64,000 bases of DNA from an uncultured Roseibium sp. (GTDB lineage Bacteria > Pseudomonadota > Alphaproteobacteria > Rhizobiales > Stappiaceae). Positions 1-8,624 of the stretch are shown here, piece after piece (position 1 is the first letter of the stretch; each line of letters starts with the position of its first letter). Under the pieces are notes generated by a model that saw only the letters and a program-made list of their open reading frames with translations, was not told the DNA's origin and did not search any database. The position numbers and the translations under genes are program-made. The DNA is taken from NCBI RefSeq assembly GCF_947499295.1, contig NZ_CANMNP010000011.1:62001-126000 (forward strand). Reading direction: 5' to 3'.

Positions 1-111
1 GCACCAGGGCGTCTTGAACACTGTTACGGTTTTGTCTTCCTCGGCCAGCGCCGTTCCGGAGAGTGAAATCAACCCTGCGAGGGCAACAGCAGCGAGAGCT
101 TTCTTAGTCAT
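1..111 (-). CDS. DUF411-type metal-binding protein, N-terminal part only
   Basis: This is the first 37 codons of a gene that runs off the left edge of the window. The sequence shows a lipid-rich signal peptide (residues 1-23, ending LA) followed by TVTVFKTPWC. That Lys-Thr-Pro-x-Cys start is typical of DUF411 periplasmic proteins found in copper and silver resistance clusters. The ATG overlaps the end of the upstream gene by 8 bases, which implies translational coupling at the tail of the copper operon. The family function is inferred to be periplasmic Cu binding. The rest of the protein, including any second metal-binding Cys, cannot be seen. Confidence 0.7.
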   Translation of the reverse strand, partial: MTKKALAAVALAGLISLSGTALAEEDKTVTVFKTPWC

Positions 112-409
112 TATTCTGATCCTTGTTTTCCGCGTCGTGGCACGACCTGCCCATGAACCGGTGCATGACGACATGCATGCCGAGGCACCCGAGAACGGGC
201 ACGGCCAGAAGCAGCGTTTCTGTCAGTGATTGACCTGCCGGGGCCGATGCAAAAATGATGGCGGTTCCAGGAACCATCGCGGCACAACAGGCCATCATGA
301 AGAGGGTGTGTCCGCTGACGCGCTTTTTCGCCGGGCTATCGTCAGCGGTCCTGGCCTTCACACGAGGTACCGCCGCCGGAATCCGGCTTCCGTTTTCCTG
401 AATGCGCAT
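104..409 (-). CDS. Small membrane protein, DUF2933-like
   Basis: A 101-residue protein with two hydrophobic segments (about residues 36-57 and 63-80). It has a His/Met-rich end, including HVVMHRF, that resembles the DUF2933 membrane proteins common in heavy-metal clusters. The N-terminal 30 residues are basic and soluble. It overlaps the following DUF411 gene by 8 bases and lies 131 bases downstream of the preceding small gene, so it is probably the penultimate visible gene of the copper operon. The biochemical role is unknown. I am moderately sure it is a real gene because of the overlap and membrane topology, and less sure of the family name. Confidence 0.55.
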   Translation of the reverse strand: MRIQENGSRIPAAVPRVKARTADDSPAKKRVSGHTLFMMACCAAMVPGTAIIFASAPAGQSLTETLLLAVPVLGCLGMHVVMHRFMGRSCHDAENKDQNND

Positions 410-540
410 TGAGCATTTGCCTCTTTCTCAAGGCGAATGGTGCCGACCTACAACTTCAGCAAATATCGGGAATTCACCATTCGTCCTTCCAAACCATTGA
501 CCTTTCCGAAGCGCGAAAAAACGCACTCCGGCTCGAAGCG

Positions 541-894
541 TCAAACCCGTTTGGGAGGATGGTCCTGAGGCAGGGAGAGAACGGCGAGCAACAAAAGAAC
601 GCGACTGTATTCCGGTGAGACCGATGAGGTGAACAGCACGTCCATGCTGCTTGCAACGAAAGACACACAGTCTGCGCCGCAGCCCGACAGTTTTAGGTCG
701 GTATCCGTATCGTTGGCCTTTTCACAGCATTTCATATGGTGTGAGTGGCTTTTGTCAGCGGCTTTTGTCTGATCATGATCGGCCGCAGCCGAATGCGCGA
801 TGACGCCCGTTTCCATGTGCGCAGCGCCGAATGCAGCGGCCGTATGAACCCCTGAGAATATTATGATCAACAATGCGATCAAAACACTGCGCAT
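541..894 (-). CDS. Small exported Cys/His-rich protein of the copper cluster
   Basis: A 117-residue protein with an N-terminal signal segment (residues 1-21) and a His-rich stretch (HDQTKAADKSHSHHMKCC). Further Cys residues follow in the SGCGADC motif, then a hydrophobic segment and a short tail ending HPPKRV. The His and Cys spacing suggests periplasmic or inner-membrane metal binding. It resembles small DUF2946/CopL-type proteins of copper loci in layout, but I cannot confirm membership. It lies 61 bases downstream of the multicopper oxidase in the same direction. A second protein in the operon (3894-4235) has the same layout and a similar proline-rich tail. Confidence 0.55.
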   Translation of the reverse strand: MRSVLIALLIIIFSGVHTAAAFGAAHMETGVIAHSAAADHDQTKAADKSHSHHMKCCEKANDTDTDLKLSGCGADCVSFVASSMDVLFTSSVSPEYSRVLLLLAVLSLPQDHPPKRV

Positions 895-955
895 ACCGCG
901 TCAATACTCCAAATTCGCCGCGAGCACCATTCCATGCCGAACACAGACGAGTGAT

Positions 956-2350
956 CTAGACGACTTCAAACCAGGTGTTCATGCCTGCTGCCGCATGTTC
1001 CAGCATATGGCAGTGAAACAGCCACTTGCCCGGATTATCTGCCACAAAAGCAATCCTGGCGCTTTGACTTGGGCCAATTGCAAACGTGTCCCGCCAGGGC
1101 TGACCGTCATCGATCGTCGCACCTTCCCGTTCGATGACCCTGAAATGATGGCCATGGATATGCATCGCGTGCAGAAATGAGGTGTCGTTGAGCACTTCAA
1201 GAATAACGCTCTCGCCGCGCTTTATCTTGAAAAATGGATCTTCCGCGAGATTTGCGACACCATTGAATGCCCAGAGCTGTCCGGTTCTCGGAAAGTCTTC
1301 ACCCGTCAGGACCTTGCCATTGTAGACAGTCTCGACCATGCGCCCCATGGCGCCGCCGGTCATGTCGATTGTGTATGTCTTCGCGTTGGTGAGGTCAGGC
1401 TCCGGGATTGGATTTGGTACCAATGGGAGGAACGCTTTCCTGGTGTCCTGACGGCCTTGAACCTTAAAGAACGCAAAGGGATAGGGAGTGTCGCCCGATA
1501 GCTCTTCAAACGCGAAATCCCTTTCCGGTGTCACCAACAGATCCATTCGCTGCGCCGGTGAGAGCAGCAGGGGCGAGTAAGCAGGTTTTTCAGGTTTCGG
1601 AAGTGGTTGACCATCATAGGCCAAAACCAACGCACCAAAACTTTCCGGGGCGATCGAAAAGATCCTTGCGTTGGCAGCGTTAATCAGTCGGAGCCGATAG
1701 GCTTGCCCTTCCTTCAATTCGAAATTCGGGCGGCTTCTGCCGTTGACCGTGAGATAGTTGCCGAACCGGCCACCATGGCTCCAGTCCATCAAATGACCAA
1801 GACTCGCGACATCAAGACTGCCGTCCTTTTGAAGACGCCAGTCATCGATTACTAATGTCAGATCATGTTCCGGATCGAAGGCCGGAGTCGCTTCGTCGAC
1901 AATGAGGGGACCATAAAGCCCGCGCGCAACCTGATTCCAGCTCTTGTTGTGTGCGTGATACCAGTATGTCCCTGCGTCGGGAACCACAAAGTCATATTCA
2001 AACGTCTCGCCCGGTTGAACAGGTTCCTGAGTGAGACCAGAAACACCGTCCATTGCATTGGCGATCCGGATGCCGTGCCAGTGGATGGACGTCGGCTCTT
2101 CAAGATTGTTCGTGAGGCGCACCTTCACGCGTTCACCGACCGTCACCCTGATTTCCGGACCCGGGGTTTTGCCGTTATAGAGCCAAAGATCGGAGGCTCG
2201 CGCGTCCTCATGATAGAGCTTCTTCGAGGTCGGACCAGCGGTGATCTCGAGGAAACCATCGTCCGCATGCGCAACGCTGAACAAAGGGGGCCCGGCAATG
2301 GCCGTCGTCGCGGCGGCCGTGGTTGCCAAAAAATTTCGTCTGCTGATCAT
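956..2350 (-). CDS. Tat-exported multicopper oxidase
   Basis: A 464-residue periplasmic multicopper oxidase. It has a twin-arginine signal (SRRNFL at residues 3-8) and all four copper-ligand blocks: HWHG at 90-93, HAH at 132-134, HxxHxH at 394-399 and HCHMLEH at 446-452. The last block has Met and Leu around the type-1 site. Enzymes of this kind (CueO/CopA/CumA group) oxidise Cu(I) or organic substrates using O2, and Tat export means folding with cofactor before export. It sits 4 bases after the dihaem cytochrome c gene. That cytochrome could serve as its electron partner, but this is inference. Length and motifs indicate an intact enzyme. Confidence 0.92.
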   Translation of the reverse strand: MISRRNFLATTAAATTAIAGPPLFSVAHADDGFLEITAGPTSKKLYHEDARASDLWLYNGKTPGPEIRVTVGERVKVRLTNNLEEPTSIHWHGIRIANAMDGVSGLTQEPVQPGETFEYDFVVPDAGTYWYHAHNKSWNQVARGLYGPLIVDEATPAFDPEHDLTLVIDDWRLQKDGSLDVASLGHLMDWSHGGRFGNYLTVNGRSRPNFELKEGQAYRLRLINAANARIFSIAPESFGALVLAYDGQPLPKPEKPAYSPLLLSPAQRMDLLVTPERDFAFEELSGDTPYPFAFFKVQGRQDTRKAFLPLVPNPIPEPDLTNAKTYTIDMTGGAMGRMVETVYNGKVLTGEDFPRTGQLWAFNGVANLAEDPFFKIKRGESVILEVLNDTSFLHAMHIHGHHFRVIEREGATIDDGQPWRDTFAIGPSQSARIAFVADNPGKWLFHCHMLEHAAAGMNTWFEVV

Positions 2351-2354
2351 GGTC

Positions 2355-3245
2355 TTATTCGTCTCTCTCCAGCAGGTAGGTCGCGATGGCTTTTCTGTCT
2401 TCCTCAGACAAAAACGCCGTGCCGTCCCTCACGACCTCTCCCATCGAGCCCCCGAATACATCGCCGTCAGGCATTACCCCGGTCTGCAATGCATAGGACA
2501 AAGAGTTTATCGTCCAACCTGCCTCCTTCAAGGAAGAGCCGGTAAGAGGCGGCAATTTGCCGCCATCGGGCAACTTGTCGGCACCGTGCAAATAGAGTTC
2601 GGCCTGCCTGGCTCCGAGGAAATTGCGAGGCGTGTGGCACGCACCACAATGGGCCGGACCCTCGACGATGTATTTGCCCCGGTTCCACGCCCCACTCCTG
2701 TCAGGCTCCGGTCGAAACGGCTTGGGGTCAAGGAATGCACCACGCCAGATCTTGAGACCGGACCGGATGTTGAACGGCGGGACCATTTCATGCGCCTTGG
2801 AGGTCTCAGCTACCGGAGGAACAGTCTGAAATGCCGCCCATAGATCTGCGACGTCCTGATCGGAAAACTTGGCATAAAACGGGTATGGAAAGGATGGATA
2901 ATAGGGGTCTCCATCCGGTGAGACACCTTGGCGCACAGCTTTGGCAAAGTCTTCCATAGTCCAAGCGCCTATGCCGTTCTCCTTGTCGGTGGTCAGGTTC
3001 GGTGAATAGAAAGTGCCAAAGTCGGTCGGAAGTTTCAGCCCTCCGGCAAGCGGTTTCCCACCGCCTTCAAAATCCGTGTGACAGGCAATGCACCCGGACA
3101 TGCGGGCGAGATATGCACCGCGCTGCGGGTCACCTTTCGCAGCCGCGAGTTCGACCGGTTTCCCGATTGGCCAGAGATACAGCCCGGCGAACCCCGCTCC
3201 TGCCATCGCAAGAGCGGAGAACGCGCCAAAAAGCCAGATCCGCAC
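2355..3245 (-). CDS. Membrane-anchored dihaem cytochrome c
   Basis: A 296-residue protein with an N-terminal signal anchor (residues 3-26) and two haem c attachment motifs, CIACH near residue 52 and CGACH near residue 200. It therefore consists of two cytochrome c domains in tandem, as in dihaem cytochromes that serve alcohol or multicopper oxidases. Met residues that could be axial ligands follow each motif. It lies between a cytochrome c'-like gene (3 bases upstream) and the multicopper oxidase (4 bases downstream). This tight packing suggests a joint electron-transfer role in periplasmic Cu(I) oxidation or respiration. The exact partner is not known. Confidence 0.88.
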   Translation of the reverse strand: MRIWLFGAFSALAMAGAGFAGLYLWPIGKPVELAAAKGDPQRGAYLARMSGCIACHTDFEGGGKPLAGGLKLPTDFGTFYSPNLTTDKENGIGAWTMEDFAKAVRQGVSPDGDPYYPSFPYPFYAKFSDQDVADLWAAFQTVPPVAETSKAHEMVPPFNIRSGLKIWRGAFLDPKPFRPEPDRSGAWNRGKYIVEGPAHCGACHTPRNFLGARQAELYLHGADKLPDGGKLPPLTGSSLKEAGWTINSLSYALQTGVMPDGDVFGGSMGEVVRDGTAFLSEEDRKAIATYLLERDE

Positions 3246-3248
3246 GGG

Positions 3249-3833
3249 TTACTTCTTCTCGATGCGGAACTTTGTATGACAGGCCGAGCAGGTCTGAGCT
3301 GTCATGGCAAAGAGCCCCTGCACCGGCATTTGGGCGAGCATCTCGGGATTCTGCATGTGGGATGGATCGCCCATCATAGTGCCCTGACCCATCATGCCGC
3401 TCTGACCGCCCATCATGTTGCCCTGGCCCATCATGCCGCCGCCCGCTCCCGGTGTAGAAAGTCCGTTGCCAGCGGCTTCGCCCAGAGCGGTTGCGAACAA
3501 TTCCAGTTGTCCGGAAATTCCAGAAAACTCTTCCCAGTTGGACCAGATCTCGGGCTTGGCTTCCGAAGGACCTTCAATGCTGCCTTCCGGGAATTGCTTT
3601 GTCAGCGCTTCGCCGGAATGGCTCTGAAGGATTTCCGCCCCCTTGCGAACGACGTCCGCGTCATAATCGGTTTCACCGCGCATCATTGCAGACAGCGTCT
3701 TTATCACCTTGCCCATGGCACTCATGGAGTCCATGCGTTCTTTCACGATTCCAGTGGCACCGCCATGTGCCACGGCGGCGGCAGCGCCTGTCACGACAAG
3801 CGCGCCCGAAACTAAAATTACGGACAGTTTCAT
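3249..3833 (-). CDS. Cytochrome c'-type protein with Met-rich insert
   Basis: A 194-residue exported protein of the cytochrome c class II (cytochrome c') type. It has a signal peptide (residues 1-22), a helical bundle and a single C-terminal haem motif CSACH just before the end. The unusual part is a roughly 40-residue insert before the last helix. It is rich in Gly, Met and Gln (repeats such as GMMGQGNMMGG, then GMMGQGTMMGD) and looks like a low-affinity Cu(I)-binding segment of the kind seen in CopA/CusF/PcoA-type proteins. The class function (NO or gas binding, electron transfer) is known; the copper-binding role of the insert is inference. Confidence 0.85.
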   Translation of the reverse strand: MKLSVILVSGALVVTGAAAAVAHGGATGIVKERMDSMSAMGKVIKTLSAMMRGETDYDADVVRKGAEILQSHSGEALTKQFPEGSIEGPSEAKPEIWSNWEEFSGISGQLELFATALGEAAGNGLSTPGAGGGMMGQGNMMGGQSGMMGQGTMMGDPSHMQNPEMLAQMPVQGLFAMTAQTCSACHTKFRIEKK

Positions 3834-3893
3834 TGGTTTCTCTTTCCTGTTTCCAGACTATTGGTGACCTGGGCCACCGCTTTTGAACTGGGA

Positions 3894-4235
3894 CTAGGAG
3901 AAGAGGCGTGGGGGTGGAGGCTCGACGGTACTCGATTTCGACATAACAAAGGCCGCTTCAACGAGCTCAAGGTCACCGGAACCGGTTGGAGCAATCGGTT
4001 CAAATTCGCAGGTCAGAATAAGAAGGTTGGCACCACAATGAACTGTCTGCGTGTCTGTGTATTCGATATCACCTTGGCCGGTGCCATGATGATGATCGAG
4101 TGTATCCGCATGTTCATGACCAGAGTGATCATGGCCTGCCACCGGGTGATTGAACGTAGCCCCGCCGACGACAAGCATCAGCACTGCAACTGACATCAAA
4201 AACCTGGTCAAGAATATTGGCAGAAAGCGTTTCAT
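3894..4235 (-). CDS. Small exported His-rich protein of the copper cluster
   Basis: The start at 4235 is chosen because an AAGG sequence lies four bases upstream and the signal peptide then begins MKRFLPIFL. The protein has 113 residues: a signal peptide, a dense His block (HDHSGHEHADTLDHHHG), two Cys further on and a proline-rich end (PPPPRLFS). It lies 7 bases after the preceding cytochrome c gene. Periplasmic Cu or Zn binding is the simple reading of the His block, but I do not recognise a family. Layout and tail resemble the product of 541-894. Confidence 0.6.
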   Translation of the reverse strand: MKRFLPIFLTRFLMSVAVLMLVVGGATFNHPVAGHDHSGHEHADTLDHHHGTGQGDIEYTDTQTVHCGANLLILTCEFEPIAPTGSGDLELVEAAFVMSKSSTVEPPPPRLFS

Positions 4236-4242
4236 TGGACCT

Positions 4243-4662
4243 TTACTGAATGCCGTTGGCTCTTTGAAGGAGCCGAATGTATGCAACAATCCGCTCAACA
4301 TCCCGTTGCGTCAAGCCCTCAACAGGTGGCATGTCACCAAATGGCCAATGATGTGCCCGAACACCCTGCTTGACGGCAAGAAAAAACGCACCGTCAGCGT
4401 GATGACCCGGTTCGTAGATCTTGTGCACAAGTGGTGGAGCGATGCCCTGTTGGCCCGCCGCATTCGCGCCATGGCAACTTGCACAGCTTTCGTTGAACAG
4501 CCGCTCGCCGAGTTTCGTTGTCGCATCCAGCGGCGGGATGACGACTTCGACCATCGCCTGACCTTGTTCCACCGACGGCTCATCAGATGATCGTTCAAAC
4601 AGAAAGTATCCTCCGGCCGCAATCAGCACCACGCACATCAAAAGCAAGAGCTTCCGTGGCAT
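4243..4662 (-). CDS. Monohaem cytochrome c, membrane anchored
   Basis: A 139-residue class I cytochrome c starting at MPRKLLLL. The ATG shares one base with the stop of cueR (TGATG), so translation is coupled. There is an N-terminal membrane anchor (residues 4-21), a CASCH haem motif and a downstream MPP sequence providing the likely axial Met, followed by the C-terminal helix ending in VAYIRLLQRANG. Cytochromes of this form act in periplasmic electron transfer. Its place between a copper sensor and other cytochrome and oxidase genes suggests a copper-induced redox chain. Confidence 0.82.
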   Translation of the reverse strand: MPRKLLLLMCVVLIAAGGYFLFERSSDEPSVEQGQAMVEVVIPPLDATTKLGERLFNESCASCHGANAAGQQGIAPPLVHKIYEPGHHADGAFFLAVKQGVRAHHWPFGDMPPVEGLTQRDVERIVAYIRLLQRANGIQ

Positions 4663-5060
4663 CAGCTCTGTTCTCCTGCGAGATCTTCTAGGATTGGACA
4701 ATCCGGGCGATGGTCCCCCGCACATTCGTCGATCAGATGCGCAAGGGTCCCGCGCATGGATTGCAATTGCCCGATTTTTTCATCGATCTTGTGCAGATGG
4801 TCTTGCGCCACCCGTTTCACTTGAGAGCTCTCCCGGCCGTCGTCTTCGTAAAGAGCCAGGAGGGTCCGGCAATCTTCGATCGTAAAACCGAGCTCACGAG
4901 CTCTTCCAAGGAACGCAAGCTTGTGCAGCTCTGTTTCACGAAATGCTCTGTAGCCGTTTTCGCTGCGTGGTGGTGTGACGAGGCCGATGTCCTCATAGTA
5001 TCGGATCGTTTTTGCTGGGAGACCGGATTTGCGGGAAACATCTCCTATGTTCATCACCAT
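4662..5060 (-). CDS. cueR: CueR/HmrR-type copper-sensing MerR regulator
   Basis: A 132-residue MerR-family activator. The winged HTH is at residues 3-40 (RKSGLPAKTIRYYEDIGL), followed by the long dimerisation helix and the C-terminal metal loop CAGDHRPDCP. The two Cys separated by eight residues are the Cu(I)/Ag(I)/Au(I) ligands of CueR, which separates it from zinc or mercury sensors. The start could be 5060 or 5054 (MNIGDV, the usual start in rhizobial HmrR). It follows copA by 5 bases, so the sensor is produced from the promoter it activates. CueR-like sites lie at 7611-7641 and 7680-7710. Confidence 0.93.
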   Translation of the reverse strand: MVMNIGDVSRKSGLPAKTIRYYEDIGLVTPPRSENGYRAFRETELHKLAFLGRARELGFTIEDCRTLLALYEDDGRESSQVKRVAQDHLHKIDEKIGQLQSMRGTLAHLIDECAGDHRPDCPILEDLAGEQS

Positions 5061-5065
5061 CTTCC

Positions 5066-7588
5066 TTATTCCGCCGCTACCGGGATGTGTTCCCGCGCCG
5101 GCTCATGTCGCTCGCGACTCTCATCCATGGATGGCTTGATGCCCCGCAACCGTAGTGCATTGGTGAGCACAAAAACGGAGGAAAGTGCCATCGCGCCCGC
5201 TGCCAGAACCGGAGAAAGAAGGACCCCGAGAGCGGGGTAAAGCACACCTGCGGCCACCGGAATGAGGGCAGTGTTGTATGCGAAGGCCCAAAAGAGGTTT
5301 TCCTTGATGTTGCGCATGGTGCGTTTTGACACCTCATGGGCATTGACCACGCCGCGCAAATCGCCCGACATCAAGACCACATCCGCAGATTCAATCGCGA
5401 CGTCGGTTCCAGTTCCAATTGCGATCCCGACATCCGCGTGGGCCAAAGCGGGTGCATCGTTGATACCGTCACCTACAAAGGCGATTTTGTTTCCACCGCC
5501 GCGAAGGTCGTTCAAAGCGGCGACTTTGCCATCCGGCAGTACGCCGGCGACAATGGTGTCGATGCCTGTTTCCACTGCGATCGCTTCGGCTGTTTCCCGT
5601 TTGTCACCGGTAATCATTGCCACCTTGAGCCCCTGTGCATGAAGGGCAGCGATGGCATCCCGGCTCGACGGTTTGACCGGATCGGAGACCCCGATCACAG
5701 CCGCAACCTGGCCGTCAATTGCCGCAAAGAGTGCTGTCCGGCCGCGTCTCGCAAGATCCTCTTCCCGATCCCGCAGATGACCAATCGCGACGTTTTCCTT
5801 GAGCATGAGACGATCGGCACCAACCAGAACTTTCTTCCCGGAAACCAGAGCGCTTACACCGTGTCCGGTGATCGACACAAAGTCTTCAGCATCCAGACGT
5901 CTCTTGTTTTCAACGGACGCCGCGCGAACGATCGCCTCTGCGACAGGGTGTTCCGACCGGCTCTCAACGGCAGCAACCATTTCCAGCACATCCTGGCAGT
6001 CAAAATCGTCCGCCAGTACCATATCGGTCAGTTCCGGCCGGCCTTCGGTGACTGTTCCGGTTTTGTCGAGCGCAACAACACCGACTTCCGCCAGTTGTTG
6101 AAGGGCATCGCCTTTCCGGAACAAGACACCCATTTCAGCTGCCCTGCCCGTTCCGACCATGATTGACGTGGGTGTGGCCAGTCCCATGGCGCACGGACAG
6201 GCAATGATCAGAACCGAAACGCCCGCAACAAGCGCAAAGGTGAGCGCCGGTTCCGGACCAAAGATCAGCCATGCGACAACGGTGAGAGCGGCAACGATCA
6301 TCACAGCCGGAACAAACCAAAGGGTAATCTTGTCGACCAGTCCCTGGATCGGGAGTTTTGCACCCTGAGCTTCCTCCACCATACGGATGATTTGCGATAG
6401 CGTCGTGTCTGCCCCAACCCTCGTCGCCGTGTATTGCAGGCCGCCCGATCCATTGACCGTGCCTCCAGTGACTTGAGCACCAACTGCCTTTTCAACTGGA
6501 ACAGGCTCGCCGGAAATCATGCTCTCGTCGACATGCGATGACCCCTCAATCACATCGCCATCAACTGCGATACGTTCCCCTGGGCGCACGACGATCGTGT
6601 CACCTATCGCCAGGGCGTCGATGGGAACCTCAATCTGCTCACCATCCCGCAGTACTCTCGCCGTCTTCGCTTGAAGACCAAGCAGTTTTTGAATCGCGGC
6701 ACCGGTTCTCCCCTTGGCCCGGGCTTCCAGGAACCGCCCAAGCAGGATCAAGACCACGATGACGGCTGCCGCTTCAAAGTAGACAGCCCTGACTGCATCC
6801 GGGATCAATGATGGAAGGAACGTTGCAACGACGGAATACAGGTATGCCGCGCCGGTACCGACTGCGACCAGGCTGTTCATATCCGGAGCGCCCCTGAGCA
6901 GCGCCGGGAACCCCTTCAAGTAAAAACCTCGTCCCGGGCCAGCCAAGACGATGGTGGTTAAGAGGAATTGCAGCACCCAACTCGTTTGCTGCCCAATCGT
7001 CGCGATGATCCAATGGTGCATGCCCGGAATGACGTGGCTGCCCATTTCGACAATGAAGACAGGAAACGCGAAAACCGCCGCCACGGTCATCTTGTGAAAG
7101 AGATCCTGCGCTTCCTCTTGCTTCCTTTCAGTGCGGACACGCGTTGCTCCTGCTTCAGCAAGTGACGCCGGATATCCGGCAGCGCCCGAGGCTTCCATTA
7201 GCGCCTGAGGCGTCGAAGCACCCTCGGCATAGGTGATGCTCGCGGTTTCTGAAGCCAGATTGACACTCACCTCGACAACGCCCGGCACGTTCTTCAGAGC
7301 ATTCTCCACGCGGCCCACGCAGGAAGCGCACGACATCGACCCTATGTTGAGAACCAGAGTTTCCGTTCGTGCCGGATATCCCATCTTTCCGAGTTTGGTT
7401 ATCGCGTCCAAAGCCTGCTCAGCGGTGTCCGCGGTCAGATGTGCGGTTTCAGTCGCGAGGTTCACTGTGACGTCCGTGATCCCTTCAATCTCGGAAAGAC
7501 CGCGCTCCACGCGTCCGACGCAGGACGCACAGGACATCCCCTGAACGGACAAGGATAGTTTCTGTTTCGAGGACATGTCATGGTCCAA
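5066..7588 (-). CDS. copA: Cu(I)-exporting P1B-type ATPase
   Basis: An 840-residue P-type ATPase that pumps Cu(I) or Ag(I) out of the cytoplasm. Two N-terminal HMA metal-binding domains carry CxxC at residues 20-23 and 87-90. These are followed by eight predicted membrane helices with the transport motif CPC ([12 protein letters not shown]), the phosphorylation motif DKTGT, SEHP in the nucleotide-binding domain, the TGD motif and GDGIND. All catalytic motifs are present, so it is complete. It is the first gene of the minus-strand copper operon, with cueR 5 bases downstream and a CueR-type promoter just upstream. Confidence 0.96.
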   Translation of the reverse strand: MDHDMSSKQKLSLSVQGMSCASCVGRVERGLSEIEGITDVTVNLATETAHLTADTAEQALDAITKLGKMGYPARTETLVLNIGSMSCASCVGRVENALKNVPGVVEVSVNLASETASITYAEGASTPQALMEASGAAGYPASLAEAGATRVRTERKQEEAQDLFHKMTVAAVFAFPVFIVEMGSHVIPGMHHWIIATIGQQTSWVLQFLLTTIVLAGPGRGFYLKGFPALLRGAPDMNSLVAVGTGAAYLYSVVATFLPSLIPDAVRAVYFEAAAVIVVLILLGRFLEARAKGRTGAAIQKLLGLQAKTARVLRDGEQIEVPIDALAIGDTIVVRPGERIAVDGDVIEGSSHVDESMISGEPVPVEKAVGAQVTGGTVNGSGGLQYTATRVGADTTLSQIIRMVEEAQGAKLPIQGLVDKITLWFVPAVMIVAALTVVAWLIFGPEPALTFALVAGVSVLIIACPCAMGLATPTSIMVGTGRAAEMGVLFRKGDALQQLAEVGVVALDKTGTVTEGRPELTDMVLADDFDCQDVLEMVAAVESRSEHPVAEAIVRAASVENKRRLDAEDFVSITGHGVSALVSGKKVLVGADRLMLKENVAIGHLRDREEDLARRGRTALFAAIDGQVAAVIGVSDPVKPSSRDAIAALHAQGLKVAMITGDKRETAEAIAVETGIDTIVAGVLPDGKVAALNDLRGGGNKIAFVGDGINDAPALAHADVGIAIGTGTDVAIESADVVLMSGDLRGVVNAHEVSKRTMRNIKENLFWAFAYNTALIPVAAGVLYPALGVLLSPVLAAGAMALSSVFVLTNALRLRGIKPSMDESRERHEPAREHIPVAAE

Positions 7589-7610
7589 TGTGACGTTGAT
7601 GATTGCTCCT

Positions 7611-7641
7611 CACATGGGGTTTCCAGTCGCTGGAAGGTCAA
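7611..7641 (-). promoter_or_regulatory. CueR-type promoter and operator of copA
   Basis: Read on the minus strand, a TTGACC -35 (7641-7636) and a CATGTG -10 (7616-7611) are separated by 19 bp. That overlong spacer is the hallmark of MerR-family activation. Within it lies the dyad ACCTTCC-N7-GGAAACC (7638-7618), close to the CueR consensus. It is 23-53 bases upstream of the copA start. Confidence 0.85.
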
Positions 7642-7679
7642 CAGAAATTATCGAAAAAACCTGTAAGTAGTTCTACCTG

Positions 7680-7710
7680 TTGACCTTCCCCTAGCAAGAA
7701 CCTCCATAAC
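7680..7710 (+). promoter_or_regulatory. CueR-type promoter of the copper chaperone gene
   Basis: A TTGACC -35 (7680-7685), a 19-bp spacer beginning TTCCCC, and a CATAAC -10 (7705-7710). The left half-site ACCTTCC matches the copA operator, but the right half is degenerate. A good Shine-Dalgarno (AGGAGG) follows at 7727-7732. The 19-bp spacer and shared left half suggest CueR activates both directions from this intergenic region. Confidence 0.7.
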
Positions 7711-7738
7711 CCTCGAGGTTTGAGGCAGGAGGTACATC

Positions 7739-7942
7739 ATGAAACTCTGCATTCCGGATATGAGCTGTAGCCATTGTGTAATGGCGATCGAGAAGGCGGT
7801 CTTGGCAGCAGAACCGGCGGCTGTCGTTGCGTGCGACCTTGAAAAACGCATCGTCGAAATCTCGAGCTTGCGACAACCGGATAACATCTTGCGTGTTATC
7901 CGGGACGCTGGCTACGAACCTACGACACTCGTTTCAAATTGA
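7739..7942 (+). CDS. copZ: CopZ-like HMA copper chaperone
   Basis: A 67-residue single heavy-metal-associated domain. The metal-binding loop MSCSHC (residues 8-13) carries the two Cys that bind Cu(I), and the rest follows the babbab ferredoxin-like pattern ending in DAGYEP. Such chaperones deliver Cu(I) to CopA or CueR in the cytoplasm. The gene is divergent from copA and has its own CueR-type promoter and a strong AGGAGG ribosome site six bases before the ATG. Confidence 0.92.
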   Translation: MKLCIPDMSCSHCVMAIEKAVLAAEPAAVVACDLEKRIVEISSLRQPDNILRVIRDAGYEPTTLVSN

Positions 7943-8007
7943 TCCGGTTACTTGCACAGGGAACGTTCGGCGAGTGCGCCCATGCCAAGCCTGAAGACAG
8001 TCAAGCT

Positions 8008-8568
8008 TCAGTGAGGATTATGTCCGCGAGCAATTGCCAGATGATGGCTTTGATGATGCATGCCGAGCGTCATGACACCGATAAAACCAAGGCCCTGGAT
8101 CCTGGGCGCATCTTCGACTGTTCCGGTTACCGTCAAAATGGCTCCGTCAGGAATCTCTTCCGCGCTCAAGTTCCAACCGAAAGTCCCGGACATTTCATGG
8201 CTGTGTGCCAGAACCATGTTCTTGATGGATTGGCGCACGCTGCCTTGCTTGGATGTAACCGTGAAGCGAGCCCCGTTGGCCAGAGGTTCCACGGCAACGA
8301 TTGAACGGAGCGTAACATTGTCCATATCGGCCAGATGGCCGCGCAAGGCTTCCAGATCAACGCGTTCCCATTCGGTTTCGGGATCTGTGAGCAAGAGCTC
8401 GACGATTTCCTGGATCGAAGCAAATGCACCCTGACCCGGCTCACTTGGCGCGCCGATCTGTGAAGCTTGGTGTTGATGCGCCGCAGAGTGACTGTGCGTT
8501 GACGTCTCAGCGAGGCTTTGACCTGCGGTGAGCGTCAGGAAAATCGGCAGCATCAGAAGGTTTTTCAT
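8008..8568 (-). CDS. Exported His-rich protein, unrecognised
   Basis: The start at 8568 is chosen for the AAGGAG ribosome site and the signal peptide MKNLLMLPIFLTLTAG. The 186-residue product has a His-rich mature N terminus (THSHSAAHQHQ) and a His-rich C terminus (HHQSHHLAIARGHNPH). Between them lies a roughly 120-residue alpha/beta domain with no motif I recognise. Periplasmic location and metal (Cu or Zn) binding are inferred from His content and the copper neighbours. It is divergent from the Crp-like gene at 8625, whose 5' end lies in its leader. Confidence 0.6.
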   Translation of the reverse strand: MKNLLMLPIFLTLTAGQSLAETSTHSHSAAHQHQASQIGAPSEPGQGAFASIQEIVELLLTDPETEWERVDLEALRGHLADMDNVTLRSIVAVEPLANGARFTVTSKQGSVRQSIKNMVLAHSHEMSGTFGWNLSAEEIPDGAILTVTGTVEDAPRIQGLGFIGVMTLGMHHQSHHLAIARGHNPH

Positions 8569-8624
8569 AAGGTTGGCTCCTTGTAATGGTCTCCAAGGTC
8601 TACCCCGAAGGCGCATAGGCACAT

